A stretch of 64,000 nt of DNA, from the NCBI RefSeq assembly GCF_036323735.1, contig NC_086019.1, positions 233,042,102 to 233,106,101 on the forward strand, given 5' to 3'. Position 1 is the stretch's first letter, and each line of letters opens with the position of its first letter. This DNA is from Rattus norvegicus (lineage: Eukaryota; Chordata; Mammalia; Rodentia; Muridae). Both the position numbers and the translations under genes were made by a program. This document shows positions 48,776-59,962 of the stretch, one piece after another. The notes beneath the pieces were generated by a model that saw only the letters and a program-made list of their open reading frames with translations, searched no databases and was not told where the DNA came from.

Positions 48776-49766
48776 TGATTAACCTTTTATTTATTTATTT
48801 TCATGTTATTTTACTTTATTCTTAAGACTTTCACACATGTAGACAATGAAACATGGCTACCAGGTCTTTTATTAAACTGTTTTTCTGAAACTCAGAAACA
48901 CAATAAGGCAGCCTCAAAAAGGAGTTAGGTGTGAGATAGACAAGAAAACTGTAGCCTGTCTGAATGGCTGCACCTTGGTAGCTGTGTCTCCTGATTTCAG
49001 GTCACCTCTGTGATGGAAATGTCTCAGAGGCTACAGGTAGAGCGCTCCTGCTCCACCAGAAGCTGAGACACCAAGGCGTTTCCAAACGTTCGCTAACAGT
49101 GTCTGCACCCTTGGCTCCAGGATGATGTCATTTACATCATGGTTTGCCTCGTCCCCACTTTTGCAGACTTTCCTAGAGAATCATGGGAAGAGACGCACTA
49201 AAAAGGGAGCTCTGGTTCACCATGTTTTGGGAAGGAGAAAGGCCATCTTATCCCATGATACACCATCTGCCTCATAAATATCCATAAAAGATTCTTTAAA
49301 ATCCACAATGCTGAACCAGCTGGGCTGTGGCTCCCCTTCCTGAAAGCCCACTGCACTCCAGTCCCTCTTGGAAGCACTTCCTTAGCGCACCTAAAGAAAT
49401 GTCTCTGAAAACTGACTGAGCCTCTGCCCAGATTTTTCTCTTAGAGAAGATGAACTCCGGGAGAGCCCCATGATAAATAATTTCTTCGCTGTGTTTTGTT
49501 CCGAGTGTTCTGAAGGGAAAGTTGACTCATTCTGTTTCTTTAGCGAGTTGCAATTGCTTCTGCAGTGGACTCGGCAGTAAATTCAGTGTGTGATGAATCA
49601 GCCTGTCTCCTCCCACTGGACAGAAACACAGAAGCCTGCGTAGCATCAGGAAGTACAGGATAACTGGAGTGAGCGTCACATTAACCATTTCTACTCCAAC
49701 ATTCTGCAGTCTATCAACATTATTATTTGAATAGACTATCAGAAATATTAGACAAGACAGACATTT
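48776..49766. other. repeat-free stretch with clustered motifs
   Basis: About 1 kb without recognised repeats, sitting next to a young L1. It contains an inverted repeat at 49122-49140, an AP-1-like TGACTCA at 49523-49529, TTGCAAT/GCAATTGC at 49548-49557 and TGATGAATCAGC at 49591-49602. No frame longer than a few dozen codons is supported. Confidence 0.5.
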
Positions 49767-49782
49767 TTCTACCCGTGTTCTT
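49767..49782. repeat. L1 target-site duplication, left copy
   Basis: TTCTACCCGTGTTCTT is repeated exactly at 50330-50345 on the other side of the L1. The right copy is followed by A, giving an L1-endonuclease-like TTCTT/A site. Confidence 0.92.
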
Positions 49783-50329
49783 TTTTTTTTTTGTTGATTC
49801 TTTTTTTTTTAAATCTTTATTAACTTGAGTATTTCTTATTTACATTTCGATTGTTATTCCATTTCCCAGTTTCTGGGCCAACATCCCCCTCCCCCCTCCC
49901 CTTCCTTATGGGTGTTCCCCTCCCAACCCCCCCCCCATTGCCGCCCTCCCCCCAACAATCACGTTCACTGGGGGTTCAGTCTTAGCAGGACCCAGGGCTT
50001 CCCCTTCCACTGGTGATCTTACTAGGATGTTCATTGCTACCTATGAGGTCAGAGTCCAGGGTCAGTCCATGTATAGTCTTTAGGTAGTGGCTTAGTCCCT
50101 GGAAGCTCTGGTTGCTTGGCATTGTTGTTCATATGGGGTCTCGAGCCCCTTCAAGCTCTTCCAGTTCTTTCTCTGATTCCTTCAACGGGGGTCCTATTCT
50201 CAGTTCAGTGGTTTGCTGCTGGCATTCGCCTCTGTATTTGCTGTATTCTGGCTGTGTCTCTCAGGAGCGATCTACATCTGGCTCCTGTCGGCCTGCACTT
50301 CTTTGCTTCATCCATCTTATCTAGTTTGG
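49783..50329 (-). mobile_element. young L1, strongly 5' truncated
   Basis: A 547-bp L1 3' UTR on the minus strand, including a poly(A) tail (plus-strand poly-T at 49783-49810, interrupted by GTTGATTC). It shares nearly all its sequence, in the same order, with the left part of the L1 at 53117-54473: CTTTATTAACTTGAGTATTTC, the CCCCCTCCCCCCTCCCC tract, GGGGTTCAGTCTTAGCAGG and AGGAGCGATCTACATC. It contains no ORF2 sequence. Exact 16-bp flanking duplications mark it as recent. Plus-strand frames inside it are antisense UTR. Confidence 0.95.
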
Positions 50330-50345
50330 TTCTACCCGTGTTCTT
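50330..50345. repeat. L1 target-site duplication, right copy
   Basis: Exact copy of 49767-49782. Confidence 0.92.
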
Positions 50346-50607
50346 AGTGTTAAGTTGAACCCTTTCCTGGATTCTCAAGAAAATGGGACAAACCTCAATG
50401 CTGAGTAAAGTATGTGCAACTGCATCTAAAGAGTATCAAGGCTCTCCTGAGGATTTTTCAGGCTCCCAGTCCTCCATCTTTCAGTCTCTTTAGTGAAGAT
50501 TAACACTGGAAGGATGCTCAGAGAGGGAGAGAGCTTAACATGATGATAGAAAGAACCGATTGTTTCTGTTCCTGTTGAGGGTGTCCGGGTCCATATCCCA
50601 GAGCAGA

Positions 50608-50797
50608 ATTCCTGATACTCTTCCAGAGGACCAGAGTTTGCTTTTCAGCCCACACACTGGGTGCCTTACAAACACCTGCAACTTCAGTTACATCAGGAAT
50701 CTGACCCCACCCTGGCCTTCACACATACCTGCAGGCATAGGGCACATATGCACATATAGGCACACAAGTAAAAATAAAATAAAAATGCACACTTTTT
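50608..50797 (+). mobile_element. B3 SINE
   Basis: TACTCTTCCAGAGGACCAG, ACCTGCAACTTCAGTTACATC, GAATCTGACCCC and the A-rich end GTAAAAATAAAATAAAAATG follow a sense B3 from its middle to the tail. The first ~30 bp of the tRNA-like head are not recognisable. Confidence 0.8.
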
Positions 50798-52839
50798 AAT
50801 TTAATTCACTTCCCTCTGTCTTGTTCCAGTGCTAGCAAGGGTCAAAAAGGTTTTGTCTGCTCCTAACATATCGAAAAGTAGTCCCCATATTTTTAATCTG
50901 TTTGCCTCAGTGTTTCATTTTAAACGTAAAGGTCTTTGATCACCTTGAAAAAAAAAAACTAACAGACAAACAAAACTAATGTCTGTGGGAAGGCAAGACA
51001 CTTCAAGAAGAGAGAGAACATTCGCATGCTTGCTGTGGAGAAAAAAAAAAAAGGTAAGCCTTTTAAGCAGCTCAGGCCCAGGCAAGGGGAGAGAATGCCT
51101 AGAGGACCCCTGGATGTATTCTTCTAGCCCTTGTAGTGCACAGAGCATTCCTTTTTGTCAAGTTCTAAGAATAGGAGGGCAGCAATGAAAGGGTAAGAAA
51201 GGGACCCGAGAGAACATCATATCCTCCCATAAACCCCCATAAACCTCCCATAGCTGGTAGCCATCCTTTAAACCAAGTAGATGCAGCAAGAGGGTAACAG
51301 GCCCAAGGTGCCGTATTAAAACCCACACAAGGAACATCCCCCTCCAAGGAAACTATGGAGTGACCCCAAAAGGTGTGACCAGAGGCATGGTTAGATTAAG
51401 GTTGGTAGGAGAATGCCCTGTTCTTGTCAGTTAACGGTGCCTAGTGAAAGGTCACTGAAGTAAGCTGAGCTGTGTATCGTGAGAGGACTGATGTTTGACC
51501 GTTTATCACACAGTTGCTCTCTGCTCTTTGACTTTCATTATATTACAAGATTCTGCAGGTTATCTACTGTAGAAGGCTGGTGAGAAATCCAGACCCCAAA
51601 TCTGAAGAAAGTATAAGTCAGAGTAAGTCACATTTTAATAGGATATGAAAATATCCCCTGCCACAAATAAAAAGGCCTGGAGCTAAGTAGATATGACCAA
51701 CATTTAGAAATAAAGTAAGAACCCAAACCACACTGTGTTGGATATCACACATCGAATGCAGACATGTAATTTATGGCATACACCATTGACAGAGAGATTT
51801 ATACCATGATGTTTAGGTAATGTCTGCAGTTATCATAGTGAATTATGAGTTAAAAATACAAGAAGCAAAATCGGAGAAAATTGGTAGATACAAAGGACAA
51901 ATACTAGTTAAGTTTAAATTGATATTTCTGGAGAATAGAATCCAAGAAAATGAGCAAATCAACGCTATTTTGCTAAAAACAAAAGGCAATGACATGAAAT
52001 AGTATCGGATCACTTAATTAAGGGCAATGCAGTTTACACATAGTTTGGATAAAAGAATGACTGTACGTAGTAATGTCTTTATTTTTAAGGAAAATGGGCA
52101 GGGGAGAATTATTTACATAGAGAACAACATCAGGCTTATGACTTTTCAAAAATTGCACCACTTGCTAGAAGAACACCCTAGAGAAGTGACTACAAATGTT
52201 CTGAGGGAAAGAGAAAGTGCATGGCTAGGGCCTTATCTAGCTACGTATAAAGAGCCCATCACATCAAATCTGTACAAGGTCGGGGACTACAGCATCTGCA
52301 AGCATCTGTGGCTCTCAAAGAGATGAGCTCCAAGAACTTAAGAACATAAATACTTGGAAATCTAAGCATAAAGTTTATATAAATATAAATACAGAGCTCC
52401 AACTGATCAAACCAAGCAGAGATAGCTGGAGGACCCAGTGAGAAAACTTACATGCTGGCAGAGTAAGTACTGTACTGTGCATCGTATTCATAAATTGTAT
52501 CCTTTGAGCACAGGGAGAAGTTGGCTCTGGAAGCAGGATTGCCCTCACTCCACAGTTCAGACCCAATCTCATCTAGGTCAAGTTTTCTCAAGAATGCTTG
52601 TCTAGGAGTGGCTTGCCCCCTCGGCTCTGTGACAGGAAGAGAACAGGAAAGCAGCCCAGGAGTTAAAACATGGCACCCAGGAGAGCAACAAGAAAGTAGC
52701 CATTTCCAACATCAGTGAGTGTTGTTTGTCCCACCATTTAAAGGTGCCTGCAGCTGACTGACTCAGCTTCCCTACTCCCTTTCTGTGGAATGTTTCCAAG
52801 CTGTGGGCTGATGATGTTACCTCTCTAGTGTTATTGTTG
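50798..52839. other. no feature recognised
   Basis: No interspersed repeat or gene is recognised in 2 kb. The 99-codon frame at 52027-52326 and the 60-codon frame at 51820-52002 are adjacent on the plus strand but have no domain I know. Confidence 0.5.
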
Positions 52840-53006
52840 TTCTCCTCCTCCTCCTCCTCCTCTTCCTCCTCCTCCTCCTCCCCCTCTTCCTCCTCCTCCT
52901 CTTCCTCCTCTTCCTCCTCTTCTTCCTCCTCCTCTTCCTCCCCCCTCCTCCTCTTCCTCCCTCCCTCCTCCTCCTTCTCCTCCTTCTCCTCCTTCTCCTC
53001 CTTCTA
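52840..53006. repeat. (TCC)n / CT-rich microsatellite
   Basis: About 165 bp of nearly pure pyrimidine on the plus strand, mostly CTC/TCC/TTCC units. Mirror symmetry favours triplex (H-DNA) folding. The poly-Ser (plus) and poly-Gly/Glu (minus) frames are translated repeat. Confidence 0.98.
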
Positions 53007-53101
53007 TTTTAATTGGAAGCCTCTCTTGAGAGGATGCTCTACTCTGCCCAGAACCCATTCTATCAGACACTGAAGCCTTACAAAAGCTTCTACAACCACT
53101 T

Positions 53102-53116
53102 TCTGCTGAACATTTT
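53102..53116. repeat. L1 target-site duplication, left copy
   Basis: TCTGCTGAACATTTT is repeated exactly at 54474-54488. Its right edge merges with the plus-strand poly-T of the L1 tail, so it could be one or two bases shorter or longer. Confidence 0.93.
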
Positions 53117-54473
53117 TTTTTTTATTAACTTGAGTATTTCTTATATACATTTCGAGTGTTATTCCCTTTCCCGGTTTCCGGGCAAACATCCCCCTCCCCC
53201 CTCCCCTTCCTTATGGGTGTTCCCCTCCCAACCCTCCCCCCATTACCGCCCTCCCCCCATAGACTAGTTCACTGGGGGTTCAGTCTTAGCAGGACCCAGG
53301 GCTTCCCCTTCCACTGGTGCTCTTACTAGGATATTCATTGCTACCTATGGGGTCAGAGTCCAGGGTCAGTCCATGTATATTCTTTAGGTAGTGGCTTAGT
53401 CCCTGGAAGCTCTGGTTGCTTGGCATTGTTGTACTTTTGGGGTCTCGAGCCCCTTCAAGCTCTTCCAGTTCTTTCTCTGATTCCTTCAATAGGGGACCTA
53501 TTCTCAGTTCAGTGGTTTGCTGCTGGCATACGCCTCTGTATTTGCTGTATTCTGGCTGTGTCTCTCAGGAGCGATCTACATCCGGCTCCTGTCGGTCTGC
53601 ACTTCTTTGCTTCATCCATCTTGTCTAATTGGGTGGCTGTATATGTATGGGCCACATGTGGGGCAGGCTCTGAATGGGTGTTCCTTCAGTCTCTGTTTTA
53701 ATCTTTGCCTCTCCCTTCCCTGCCAAGGGTATTCTTTTTCCTCATTTAAAGAAGGAGTGAAGCATTCACATTTTGACCATCCGTCTTGAGTTTCATTTGT
53801 TCTAGGGATCTAGGGTAATTCAAGCATTTGGGCTAAAAGCCACTTATCAATGAGTGCATACCATGTATGTCTTTCTGTGATTGGGTTAGCTCACTCAGGA
53901 TGATATTTTCCAGTTCCAACCATTTGCCTACGAATTTCATAAACTCGTTGTTTTTTATAGCTGAGTAGTATTCCATTGTGTAGATGTACCACATTTTCTG
54001 TATCCATTCCTCTGTTGAAGGGCATCTGGGTTCTTTCCATTTTCTGGCTATTATAAATAAGGCTGCGATGAACATAGTGGAGCACGTGTCTCTTTTATAT
54101 GTTGAGGCATCTTTTGGGTATATGCCCAAGAGAGGTATAGCTGGATCCTCAGGCAGTTCAATGTCCAATTTTCTGAGGAACCTCCAGACTGATTTCCAGA
54201 ATGGTTTTACCAGTCTGCAATCCCACCAACAATGGAGGAGTGTTCCTCTTTCTCCACATCCTCGCCAGCATCTGCTGTCACCTGAGTTTTTGATCTTACC
54301 CAATCGCACTGGTGTGAGGTGAAATCTCAGGGTTGTTTTGATTTGCATTTCCCTTATGACTAAAGATGTTGAACATTTCTTTAGGTGTTTCTCAGCCATT
54401 CGGCATTCCTCAGCTGTGAATTCTTTGTTTAGCTCTGAACCCCATTTTTTAATAGGGTTATTTGTTTCCCTGC
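53117..54473 (-). mobile_element. young L1, 5' truncated, with ORF2 tail
   Basis: A 1.36-kb L1 on the minus strand: ORF2 3' coding part (53833-54473), 3' UTR (about 53125-53832) and A-tail (plus-strand T run from 53117). The exact 15-bp flanking duplications and the unbroken ORF2 frame show recent insertion. It stops within ORF2, as most genomic L1 copies do. The 3' UTR includes a G-rich polypurine tract (C-rich at 53190-53206 on plus). The element cannot move by itself because ORF1 and most of ORF2 are absent. Confidence 0.97.
53833..54473 (-). pseudogene. L1 ORF2p C-terminal fragment
   Basis: About 213 codons from the end of L1 ORF2, the endonuclease/reverse-transcriptase protein. The endonuclease and RT domains are missing. 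The C-terminal cysteine-rich motif is intact in the pattern C-x3-C-x7-H-x4-C (codons at about 54217-54270), which in L1 supports RNA binding and retrotransposition. Other family landmarks are LPEDPAIPLLGIYPKD, YSAIKNNEFMKF and the terminal HSLISGF. There are no stops or frameshifts. The open frame runs back through the target-site duplication to an ATG at 54528, but those first codons are flanking DNA and not L1. Confidence 0.96.
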
Positions 54474-54488
54474 TCTGCTGAACATTTT
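54474..54488. repeat. L1 target-site duplication, right copy
   Basis: Exact copy of 53102-53116, next to the truncated 5' end of the L1. Confidence 0.93.
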
Positions 54489-55889
54489 GAGTCCCTATTT
54501 GATGATGTTTTACTGTCTTTCCGTCCACCTATCTAATTACCTGCCATATGCCATCTATATATCTCCTGGCACTTATTTTGTTTTGGCTTGCTATGTACCA
54601 ACTCACTCATTCAAAACTCAAAGTATGGTGAACATAGGCCATCCTCTGAACCTTAGAGACTAAGTATGTAGAAAGGAAGTGAAAGCCAGTAGAAACACAT
54701 TAACTGATAACCCAGAAGTAATAAGAGGCAGTGGTTCTGAATGCATTTGTCTAAAGCTCAAATAGAGATGATGAAACTAAATCCACCTGTAGTCCCAGCC
54801 TCAGTTTCATAGTTACATAGTGAGATAGTGAGACCCAGCCTCAGAAAAGAAAAAGAAATCATGAAAACTGTTAAAAAGTTTGAGGGTTTTGAAAAATATT
54901 CTTAAGCATCCCACTAGGATAATATAAATGTAAAACATGATTATAAAGAAACTAATCATCTTGAGAAATAGCTATTAAATGTGAACATTTTGATATAGAA
55001 ATAAATGCGTTTTTAATGCACGGAATAACCAAACTAATGGTGGGTTTAATAATTGATGGGATTTTGTAGTGGTGACAAGCATTAATGATAGTTTGAAATA
55101 TCAATATCACATATGACATTATATGAAAAATATCTATTAAGGTGCTGTGGAAGTTTCTATAGTTTCTAGTCTATCTTTGCAGTTGACATTTTACATTCTA
55201 GTAAGAGTTTAACAATAACGGAGATTTGATAACTCACGTTCTTAGACCACCCAAATTCTTTCTCTATAGATGCTGCAGAGTTCGTAGACTCTTAGCAAGG
55301 TTGTAAAATATATGAGACCACTCTGCCATGAGTGTTTATAGCTCGGGCTGTTTAGGTCTGGGCTGCAGCCTGTGTGCTGTGAATACTTCAGGGTAAATAA
55401 TAAGTTCTGATTAACAAAGCAGTGTCCTTAAGCCTGGGAACCTATAGCATCCAGGAGACATTAACAGGCTCTTCAGAGAAACAAAAGCAGATACAAGAAA
55501 CTGACTTCACAAGTCCTTCCCTCGGCTTTGCTTGAGAGACACATAAATCTGACTGTCTCCTTCCGAGTGAGGGTGTCCAATGAAAGTCAATATAGATTTA
55601 TTGCTCAGAATACAACAAATAATTAGAAATAAAATTCCCTCAAGAAAGACAAGGGAGAATCAGACAAAAGGAGACTGACAGTCATCACAAAATTTTCTTT
55701 CTTGTTGTGCAAAATACTTTTGGTTGTGGATAATGTGTGTTATTCTTAAGACTAGAGAACCTGTTTTACATTAAAGTCCAGGTAGATCGTGAGAATCAGT
55801 TTTTTATTATTACTCTCTATTGCTGTTATTGTGGGGTTTTTGTTTTACTTTTGGTGGTAAAAACGTTCAACTTATTAGAATTTGGCTTT
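54489..55889. other. mostly unique DNA
   Basis: AT-rich sequence without a recognised gene. It contains a short B1-like piece at 54785-54862. Confidence 0.5.
54785..54862 (+). mobile_element. B1-like fragment
   Basis: CCACCTGTAGTCCCAGCCTCAG, then ACATAGTGAGATAGTGAGACCC and an AGAAAAGAAAAAG tail resemble the head and end of a B1/7SL-like SINE, with much of the middle missing. Confidence 0.5.
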
Positions 55890-56273
55890 CGTGATGATTT
55901 GCATGTGCTTGGCCCAGGGAGTGGCGCTGTTAGAAGGTGTGGCCCTATTGGAGTAGGTGTGACCCTATTGGAGTAGGTGTGGCCCTATTGGAGTAGGTGT
56001 GACCCTATTGGAGTAGGTGTGTCACTGTGGGCGTGGGCTTTCCCCTCGCGCTAGCTGCCGGGAAGCCAGTACTCTGCTAAGCAGCCTTCAGATGAAGATG
56101 TAGAGCTCTCAGCTCCTCCTGCACCATGCCTGCCTGGATGCTGCCATGTTCCTGCCTTGATGATAATGGACTGAACCTCTGAACCTGTAAATGAGCCCCA
56201 ATTAAATGTTGTTCTTACAAGAGTTGTCTTGGTCATGATGTCTCTTCACAGCAGTAAGACCCTAACTAAGACA
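55890..56273 (+). mobile_element. ORR1-type MaLR solo LTR with internal expansion
   Basis: A 384-bp relative of the LTR at 25223-25547, with the same landmarks (GGGAGTGGCGCTGTTAG, CAGATGAAGATGTAG, GCTCCTCCTGCACCATGCC, GATGATAATGGACTGAACC, CAATTAAATG) and a CTAACTAAGACA end. It is flanked by the 5-bp duplication GCTTT (55885-55889 and 56274-56278). Its first two bases are CG where TG is expected, a single-base decay. It is longer than the other copy because a 20-bp unit is repeated four times at 55936-56015. No internal retroviral sequence is present. Confidence 0.9.
55936..56015. repeat. four 20-bp tandem units inside the LTR
   Basis: The unit GGTGTGRCCCTATTGGAGTA occurs four times head to tail. 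The variable base R alternates G, A, G, A, which suggests a 40-bp dimer that duplicated once. Confidence 0.97.
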
Positions 56274-56289
56274 GCTTTTGTATGCATGT

Positions 56290-56415
56290 TCTTAAGAAAG
56301 TCTTGCTGTGTAGGTTAGCCCATGCTTGCCTGTTGCTCAGCGTGGCCTACAACAATCCTCCTGCCTGAGCCTCCTAAATGCTAGAATTACAAGTGTGAGT
56401 CATCATGTATGGCTA
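56290..56415 (-). mobile_element. old B1 SINE, inverted
   Basis: AAGTCTTGCTGTGTAGGTTAGCCC, AGCGTGGCCTACAACAATCC, TCCTGCCTGAGCCTCC and ATTACAAGTGTGAGTCATCATG match an inverted, old B1 or proto-B1. It abuts the LTR ending at 56273. Confidence 0.8.
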
Positions 56416-56844
56416 ACTCACTAGACCTCAAGGAAAGCATATTACTGTTCATGATGTGGGTGGGGCTTGTTTAATCAGTTGATGGCCTTCAGGAAAAACA
56501 GAATTCTTCAGGGGAAGTGGGGCCAGTCTCTGGCTACAACATCTGCCCTCTTGTTCATCTCCAGCTTCCCAGCCTTCTCTGAATGAAGACTTAGGATTTA
56601 CCAGTCTTACAATTTTGTAAGTCAGTTCACTGAAATATTATTTTTCTTTCTGTCCTTCATTCTCTGGTGATCTCTCACTCCTTCAACTCTTTATGAAAAA
56701 CTCTTCTGAATAGAGAGGGAGGCTAGCCCCAACTCACCAATGCCTTTTATAGACAGCCAAAACTGGAAGTTCTGACTGTTCTTGTCTTATTTGGGGACTG
56801 ATGACGCAGTGGTCCCATTCCAGGAAGAGATGGGTTGCAGGATT

Positions 56845-56922
56845 TTTGGTGCTGGAGACTGAACTCAAGAGCTTTGCACATGCTAGGCAAGCCCTTGCCC
56901 CACATTGCTGCATGACCAGTCT
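56845..56922 (-). mobile_element. ID-like/B4-head fragment
   Basis: GGTGCTGGAGACTGAACTCAAG, CTTTGCACATGCTAGGCAAG and CCTTGCCCCACATTGCTGCA are the complement of the ID/B4 tRNA-like head with flanking sequence. Confidence 0.7.
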
Positions 56923-59900
56923 GACACCAGCTCCTTCCCAGGTAGTTGCTATTCATGTAAATGAAGGTGGGAGTGGTAAGGCTATGCACAGCTCCTTACT
57001 GTCCCTGCATTGTTTTTAGCCACAGGAACTTGTCATCTCACCCCTGTCCCCAGTTCCCTGAAAATTTTGGCTCCTGTCTCCATTTCATTCCTCATTGTGA
57101 ATGACCTCAGCTCACACAGCAGTTGCCCATCTCATGCCCCAGACACTTGTTCCCTTCCTCCTTGACATCTGATGACCATTTTATCCTCCACAGTCGCAAG
57201 TTTTATCTCAGTTCTTGCTATCAGGAGTAACTGATTTAGTTTCAAGACTTCAATTTCAAAATCCATTTATTTAACGCACCCTCTATCTTACTCTTCCAGT
57301 TCACTTGTTCTATATGTCCCTCTACTGAGGTTCTTGGAGTAGGGAGATACACTGCTTCGTCCATTAAGTTCTCACTATTCATCCATGCCTCCCATACCTA
57401 GCTGGAAGTTTTCCTTGCCCCTGGGATTGTCTTTAACCATACTGATGTCATAGCAGATGTCTTTTACTAGGTGGAGATGGGAGTATCCACTTGAACCTAT
57501 CAATCCCTGAAAGAAGAGGATTTTTAAATGGCAGCCTATTCTTAGAAATGATGGTGAGGTGGAACCTTTGAATGCGGAAACAGATTTCTCAGCAGGTAAA
57601 ATAAAGTCACTGTTTTCCAATTTGTCATGTTATGTGCTAATTTATATTATATTATTATATTATATTATAGATGGCAAAGACTCACCTTGACTTTATGAGT
57701 TCATCAGCTGAAGCAATCATTTGTACTCACTTGCGTTGGAAATCTTCCCTTTGTTTCATTTGTGAATAATCTCTAAAAACTCTGATCATGTTGATAAGCC
57801 AATTTCTTCAGATAACTATTCTGATTAAAATTAGTAAAATGAAATAGAACTAAAGATGTAGTTTCTCAGTCATGATAGCCATATTTCATGAGCTTCATGG
57901 TGTCAGATGGCTGATTGCTATTAATTTATGTAGCCCAGAAGATATTGCCGTTGGCACAGAGTGTTCTATAGTAAAATAGGGTCTTAGGTCTGGGATACGA
58001 TCTATGACCCTTCATAGACTCTGGCTCTTGGTTTGCTTCTGCACTTCAGGTTAAGAATGACCCTTATTATGTCCCTTGTTTGCAAAGGAAAACAGACGAG
58101 TAAGTGACAAATGACACATGAAGCTTACAATACCTGATATGTTTACTGTCTAGCCTTTCACAGAAAAATGGTTGTCATATTAGAAAAGAGGGAGCTGAAA
58201 TATATACTCATTTTATAATTGACATGCTACTGGTCAGTGTTGGGCTTGGACTCAGGAACAGACTGTATACTTAAGAAATTGCTATTACAAATACTGAAAA
58301 AGAAACCCTCTAAAATGCCAGCCACTAGAACTGTTTTTGATAAATAATACATTCACAGAACCCAAGGATTTCATGTTTTAGTGGAAGAGCTAGGCCTTCA
58401 AAGGCAAGCTCTAACTACAGGACTAATTAGAGGGAAAAACTACTGATGGTATTATATGCAGTTGGTGCTGGGGAAGGAGGTAAAACACATGTACACATGT
58501 AGGAGCGAAGGGAAGGGTTCAATGTGGGGTGCTGGTGTTTTAATAGCCCCTATGGAGAAAGGCCAACTGGCATAGCTTCTCAGGAGGAAGCTCTAAATGA
58601 TGCATTCTTGAGGTTTAAATGCTATGCTCAGTGTTTTTTTTTTTCTTTTTTCTTTTTTTATACCTCCAGATTTAGCTTTGATACTTGTTAGGTCTGCTCA
58701 AGGCCTTAGCTTTGAAAATGGCAGTGGAAAATCAGGGTTGTTATTAAGATGGGAAATAAAAGCAGCGCCCATAAGGATATAGCTTGACTCAGTGCCTCTC
58801 AGCTCTTACATTCTGTGGGCACAGCCAGTAAGTCTTGTTGGTGGGGAAGAGTAGATGACAATTCCACCACAGCCTGGTTGTCTAGAAGGTGCAGTCCTGA
58901 AAATGTGTATTTTGTTTGAAACTGCAGTCATAAAAGCAAAAGGGCCAATTTTTCTTTATACATCTATTGAAGAGCTCAACACTGAACTTCTAGGAAACTA
59001 AACTGATCGATGCCGTCGATGTAAGAATTTCAGTATTGCAAAAGAGTACGGTGGCATCTGACAAATCTTTACTTCTGCTAGCCCTGTTTTCTGTAACTTT
59101 TTTGATCATGTCCATTTGAATAAGGCCTTAGTGGAGCTCTCTGAGATTCTAGTATTTGATTCAATGGGGACAAATCAAGTGGTCATGAACTTTTTCAGTA
59201 TCCTCCATGGCTGATGCAAGATGTCAGGAGTTTTGGGTCCTTCCCTTTGCCACAGAAGAGAAGGCTTTGTCATTAGTTGAATTTGTTCAATATTTTCTTC
59301 ATTTTATTTAGAAGTCTAAACTTCTTTAATCAAGAAACATCATATCCTTCAGTCAATGTCTCTATGGACCGTATATGAAGGAGGCTGTGCCAAGTTCAAA
59401 ATGTTTCAGTTTATGGATGCGAGGTTTCAACCTGAATTTAAACTTTTGGTGCACGTGTTAATTTATATCTGGTGAAGAATGACTTCCATGTTTTAAAAAG
59501 AAAAAGAGGAACTTTGGTTGGAATCACATAGGAATGACTTCTCAAGAAAAAAAAAAAAAAAAACCACAGAACCTGGCCAGGGGGACATCAACAAGAAACA
59601 CATGGATTAGATTGTCCTCTAAGGAAGGAAGGAAAGTTTTAAAAATTAAGAATAATAAAACTTTGGGAAAGTTTGCTGATATTTTAGAGGTCTAAGCTTT
59701 GGGGAAAAAATGAGTAAATTGAGAACATACCCTTTTTTATCTAAGCCAAATTAATCATCACTGACTTATCTACTATTACATCCGTTTCAAAGGGAAGGCA
59801 AATGAGGCAGCGGGTCCCAAATCAGACCCTGTGGGATTCGGAGTTTACATGTGATGATATGTCTTGGTCTTTTTTCCCTGTGGCAGTCGCAAATGTGTGT

Positions 59901-59929
59901 GACTCTTTGCTGGAGAGTCCTTGATGTGG
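56923..59929. other. no gene recognised
   Basis: No interspersed repeat is clear in 3 kb. Short AT arrays occur at 57638-57669, a T-rich run near 58637-58658 and an A-run at 59548-59565. The frame at 57375-57620 is unsupported. Confidence 0.5.
57638..57669. repeat. (TATAT)n-like AT array
   Basis: Imperfect TTATATTA units. Confidence 0.85.
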
Positions 59930-59962
59930 CGATCTTGCGATCTTGCGATCTTGCGATCTTGC
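59930..59962. repeat. octamer tandem array (CGATCTTG)n
   Basis: Four exact head-to-tail copies of CGATCTTG, followed by CAAAGATCTTGCA, a partial fifth copy with an insertion. A CpG and a GATC in each unit make it unlike the other simple repeats in the window. Confidence 0.97.

Noticed and set aside
52828..53073. Poly-Ser and poly-Gly/Glu frames
   Set aside because: Both come from the two strands of the TCC microsatellite.
54474..54528. N-terminal start (ATG) of the 231-codon minus frame as the true start of a gene
   Set aside because: The codons before 54473 lie in the target-site duplication and flanking DNA. The frame enters L1 ORF2 by chance, so the start is not biological.
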